From positions 1 through 64,000 of the forward strand of contig NZ_JAWHTD010000018.1 in assembly GCF_032586235.1 (NCBI RefSeq): DNA of 64,000 nt. The letters run 5' to 3'. This document shows, piece after piece, positions 61,005 through 64,000 of the stretch (positions are counted from its first letter, which is position 1; every line of letters starts with the position of its first letter). The notes below the pieces were generated by a model. It searched no databases. It saw nothing but the letters and a program-made list of their open reading frames with translations, and was not told the DNA's origin. Source of the DNA: Aestuariicoccus sp032586235. GTDB taxonomy: Bacteria > Pseudomonadota > Alphaproteobacteria > Rhodobacterales > Rhodobacteraceae. The position numbers and the translations under genes were made by a program.

Positions 61005-63338
61005 TCAGAGACCGACCCGCCGCAGTCGCAACGCGTTGGAGATGACCGAAACCGACGACAGGCTCATCGCCGCCGCCGCGATCATCGGCGACAGGAGAAG
61101 GCCGGTGACGGGGTAGAGCAGTCCTGCTGCGATGGGGACGCCAAGCGCGTTGTAAGCGAAGGCGAAGAACAGGTTTTGCTTGATGTTGCGCAAAGTGGCG
61201 CGTGCGAGCTTGCGCGCCCGGACGATGCCCATCAGGTCGCCGCCCAGCAGAGTGATGCCGGCGCTTTCCATCGCCACATCCGCGCCCGTGCCCATGGCGA
61301 TGCCGACATCCGCGGCGGCCAGCGCGGGCGCGTCGTTCACCCCGTCGCCCGCCATCGCGATCTTGTGGCCCTCTCGGCGCAACTGGTCGATCAGGTCCTT
61401 CTTGGCTTCGGGCAGCACGCCCGCGCGCACTTCGTCGATCCCGAGCTTGCCTGCCACTGCCTGCGCCGTGCGCTCGTTGTCGCCGGTCGCCATGATGACC
61501 CGCAGACCCTGGGCATGAAGTTCGCGGATCGCCTGTGCGGTCGTGTCCTTGATCGGGTCGGCGACCGCCACGATGCCGGCTACCGCGCCATCGAGAGCGA
61601 CGAACATCGCCGTCTTGCCCTCGGCGCGCAGGGTGTCGGCCTTCGCCTCGGCTGCGCTCGTTTCCAGACCCATCTCCCTCATCATTGCCGCATTGCCGAG
61701 CGCCACGGCACGGCCGCCGACCGTGCCGCGCACGCCCTTGCCGGTGACAGCATCGAAGTCTGTGGCTTCCTCCCGCGGGGCCCCTTGTGCTTCTGCCCCC
61801 TCGACGATCGCCTCGGCTAGTGGGTGTTCCGAACCGCGCTCCAGCGCCGCCGCCAGCGACAGCAGGGCGGCCTCGGGAACGTCCGCCAGCGCCACGGTGT
61901 CAGTCAGCTTCGGCTTGCCCAAGGTCAGAGTGCCGGTCTTGTCCACGATGAGCGTATCGACGGCCGCCATGCGTTCCAGCGCCTCGGCGTCCTTGATCAG
62001 TACGCCCGCCTGTGCCCCGCGTCCTGCTGCCGTTGTGATCGAGATCGGCGTGGCCAGCCCAAGCGCGCACGGGCAAGCGATGATCAGGACGGACACCGCC
62101 GAAGCGATCGCGAAGACCAGCGCGGGCTCGGGGCCGACGGTCAGCCAGACGACGAAGGCGACGATGGCGATGACCACGACCGTCGGCACGAATACCGCCG
62201 CCACGCGGTCGGCCAGCCCCTGGATCGGCGCGCGCGAGCGGCGCGCGTTCGACACCATCGCCACGATCTGCGCCAGCACCGTGTCGGAACCAACCTTGCC
62301 CGCCTCGATCACGAGGGAGCCGTTCTTGTTGATCGTGGCCCCGGTCACCGCATCGCCCGGGCCCTTTTCGACGGGCATCGACTCGCCGGTCAGCATGCTT
62401 TCGTCCAGCGACGAGCGGCCGTCGATCACGGTTCCGTCGACCGGGACCGCGTCGCCGGGGCGCACGCGCAGCCGGTCGCCCTCCATGATGTTCTCCAGCG
62501 GGGCGTCATATTCGGTGCCGTCTGGCAGGATACGCCGTGCGGTCTTCGGCGCCAGATCCAAAAGCGCGCGGATCGCATCCCCCGTGCGCTCGCGCGCCCG
62601 AAGTTCGAGAACCTGGCCCACGAAAACCAGCGTCACGATCACAACCGCCGCCTCGAAATACGTCCCCACGCCGTGGCCCATCCGATACTGTTCGGGAAAG
62701 ACGCCTGGTAGGAAGGTGGCGACAATCGAGTAGAGATAGGCCGCCGCCACGCCGATGCTGATCAGCGTCCACATGTTTGGGCTGCGGTTCACGATCGAGT
62801 CCCAGCCCCGCCGGAAGAACGGCAAGGCGGCCCAGAGGATGATCGGTGTCGCGAGCAGGAACTCCAGATAGCTGGCGGTCTGGTGCCCGATCCAGTCGCG
62901 CACCGGCAGGGCGACCAGTTCGCCCATGGTCAGGATGATGAGCGGCACTGCGGCAGCAGCCGAGATCCACATCCGGCGCGTGAAGTCAGTCAGCTCCTCG
63001 CTGGGCTCGTCGGAGGGCACCATCGGTTCCAGCGCCATGCCGCAGATCGGGCATGACCCCGGCGTATCCCGAACAATCTCGGGGTGCATCGGACAGGTGT
63101 ACTGGACGTTAGCCGGTGCGGCCTTCTTTTGTCCGGCGGCCCTTCCCGAGGCATAGAACCACGGATCCGCCGTGAACTTCGTCTGGCATTTCTCCGAACA
63201 GAAATGGAAGGAATCGCCCTGAAACTCGGCGTGACGTCCATCGGGCTTGACTGCAACCGTCACCCCGCAGACCGGGTCTTTCGCCGTCTCGGCCCCCAAG
63301 GGCACGTCGGTTGCCGCGTGGTGGTGATCGTGTTCCAT
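61005..63338 (-). CDS. CopB-like heavy-metal P-type ATPase with YHS and HMBD modules
   Basis: A 777-residue P1B-type ATPase. N-terminal His-rich start, a YHS-like domain with Cys24, Cys47 and Cys51 (DPVCGV, HFCSEKC), then a heavy-metal-binding domain YTCPMHP...SCPICGM (Cys82, Cys96, Cys99). Core: IACPCALGLATP, DKTGTLTLGKP and GDGVNDAPALAAADVG. The layout is typical of CopB/SilP-type copper or silver pumps. Upstream is a VTT gene, downstream the methyltransferase stub. Confidence 0.93.
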   Translation of the reverse strand: MEHDHHHAATDVPLGAETAKDPVCGVTVAVKPDGRHAEFQGDSFHFCSEKCQTKFTADPWFYASGRAAGQKKAAPANVQYTCPMHPEIVRDTPGSCPICGMALEPMVPSDEPSEELTDFTRRMWISAAAAVPLIILTMGELVALPVRDWIGHQTASYLEFLLATPIILWAALPFFRRGWDSIVNRSPNMWTLISIGVAAAYLYSIVATFLPGVFPEQYRMGHGVGTYFEAAVVIVTLVFVGQVLELRARERTGDAIRALLDLAPKTARRILPDGTEYDAPLENIMEGDRLRVRPGDAVPVDGTVIDGRSSLDESMLTGESMPVEKGPGDAVTGATINKNGSLVIEAGKVGSDTVLAQIVAMVSNARRSRAPIQGLADRVAAVFVPTVVVIAIVAFVVWLTVGPEPALVFAIASAVSVLIIACPCALGLATPISITTAAGRGAQAGVLIKDAEALERMAAVDTLIVDKTGTLTLGKPKLTDTVALADVPEAALLSLAAALERGSEHPLAEAIVEGAEAQGAPREEATDFDAVTGKGVRGTVGGRAVALGNAAMMREMGLETSAAEAKADTLRAEGKTAMFVALDGAVAGIVAVADPIKDTTAQAIRELHAQGLRVIMATGDNERTAQAVAGKLGIDEVRAGVLPEAKKDLIDQLRREGHKIAMAGDGVNDAPALAAADVGIAMGTGADVAMESAGITLLGGDLMGIVRARKLARATLRNIKQNLFFAFAYNALGVPIAAGLLYPVTGLLLSPMIAAAAMSLSSVSVISNALRLRRVGL

Positions 63339-63404
63339 TGTCTGTCAGCCTTTCGGTCTATTTCTCAACTTGCGACCTCCAGCGGTTGGAAGGCCCAGCC
63401 CTTT

Positions 63405-64000
63405 TCAATCTTGGTCGGGAACGCACTCTTCAGGCTTTCTCCGCATCGCCACCCAGAGCAGCGGTAAGCCCGTCACGAGCCCGAGGCCGAGCACTGCCCA
63501 AGTCGCTCGCCCAAAGTCCCCGCTGACCGCTTCACCTCCGAAATGGGCGAGCAGGAAGCTTGCCGGAATGATGCCGGCCAGCGTCGCGAGGGCGAACCGC
63601 CAGGCGTGCAGGCGACTGAGCCCAGCAGCGTAACTGATCATATCGAAAGACACGAACGGCATCAGGCGGCTGGCGAAAACCGTCGCGGTCAACGCGGTCT
63701 GCGAGCCGAGCAGCCCGGCATCGACGCGGTCACCAAAGACTCGCCGCAGGGCATTATGCCCCAGCACCCGTGCGAGACCGAACGCGATCAGCGCCCCGAG
63801 TTCGGCGCCGATCACGACCTGCACCGTTCCCCAAACATGCCCGTAGGCCGCTCCAGCCGCCAATGCGATCGGCGCGCTTGGGATCGGGCTCGCCACGACC
63901 GCGATAGTCATGAACATGACGATCACGACCGGCCCCCAAAGACCCGCGCGCGCCACCAGCATCTCCAGACGCTCGGGCTCCAGAAGGTCGCGTGCCTCGG
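63405..64000 (-). CDS. TVP38/TMEM64 (VTT) family protein, partial
   Basis: The open frame continues to the window edge (EARDLLEPERLEMLVARAG...), so the start lies outside. At least 198 residues: hydrophobic segments, IPSAPIALAAGAAYGHVWGT, and RLMPFVSFDMISYAAGLSRL, the VTT core. It precedes the CopB-like ATPase by 66 bases and probably shares its transcript. The role in metal resistance is not known. Confidence 0.85.
   Translation of the reverse strand, partial: EARDLLEPERLEMLVARAGLWGPVVIVMFMTIAVVASPIPSAPIALAAGAAYGHVWGTVQVVIGAELGALIAFGLARVLGHNALRRVFGDRVDAGLLGSQTALTATVFASRLMPFVSFDMISYAAGLSRLHAWRFALATLAGIIPASFLLAHFGGEAVSGDFGRATWAVLGLGLVTGLPLLWVAMRRKPEECVPDQD

Overview
This is a 64-kb piece of a GC-rich alphaproteobacterial chromosome, most likely a Roseobacter-group member of the Rhodobacteraceae. 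The reasons are protein similarity recalled from the families, the general L-amino-acid/glutamate transporter aapJQMP (bztABCD), an ATP12-like assembly factor, TTGACC-type promoters and intergenic repeats of the kind I associate with this group. No database search was possible, so the genus is not assigned.

Region 1 (1-17.1 kb) is the S10-spc-alpha ribosomal supercluster on the + strand, just after the end of tuf: rpsJ rplCDW / rplB rpsS rplV rpsC rplP / (insertion) / rpmC rpsQ / rplN rplX rplE rpsN rpsH rplF rplR / rpsE rpmD / rplO secY adk / rpsM rpsK rpoA rplQ. Gene order is classical, but the cluster is cut into blocks by terminators, internal promoters and a family of 26-bp inverted repeats. 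Between rplP and rpmC it carries three non-ribosomal genes: a 2-oxoglutarate/Fe(II) oxygenase-like protein, a small antitoxin-like protein, and a Doc toxin gene whose catalytic middle has been deleted. Region 2 (17.2-41.8 kb) is ordinary core genome: a Deg-type protease, rarA, a multicopper oxidase, a crcB-RluA-HAD-ATP12 operon, the aap transporter, then a mostly minus-strand block (SixA-like, 4Fe-4S protein, argB, engB, MOSC, yidC, EAL protein, ttcA, yidD, rnpA, rpmH), and on the + strand a VTT membrane protein, a flavoprotein disulfide reductase, a histidine kinase and tRNA-Arg(ACG).

Region 3 (41.85-about 48.25 kb) is a compact mobile element next to the tRNA. One arm has a large serine recombinase with DUF2924 and DUF3489 proteins; the divergent arm has a ParB-domain DNA methyltransferase, a DUF5681 protein and a phage terminase large subunit. 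There are no capsid, portal, tail or lysis genes. Four copies of a 21-bp-phased motif lie at the recombinase end and an IS3 remnant at the terminase end. This is the best candidate for an under-described system.

Region 4 (48.25-64 kb) is accessory and rich in metal and redox genes: a membrane spermidine-synthase-like protein, a c-type cytochrome cluster that includes a Met-rich cytochrome c'-like protein, a DUF6455 gene flanked by two about 156-bp direct repeats, a copper operon (copA, glutaredoxin-like, 2Fe-2S flavin reductase, cueR, CDF efflux protein, DJ-1/PfpI protein), a divergent copZ-like gene reached through back-to-back MerR-type promoters, an IS256 fragment that truncates a SAM methyltransferase, a CopB-like P-type ATPase, and a VTT-family membrane protein running off the right edge.
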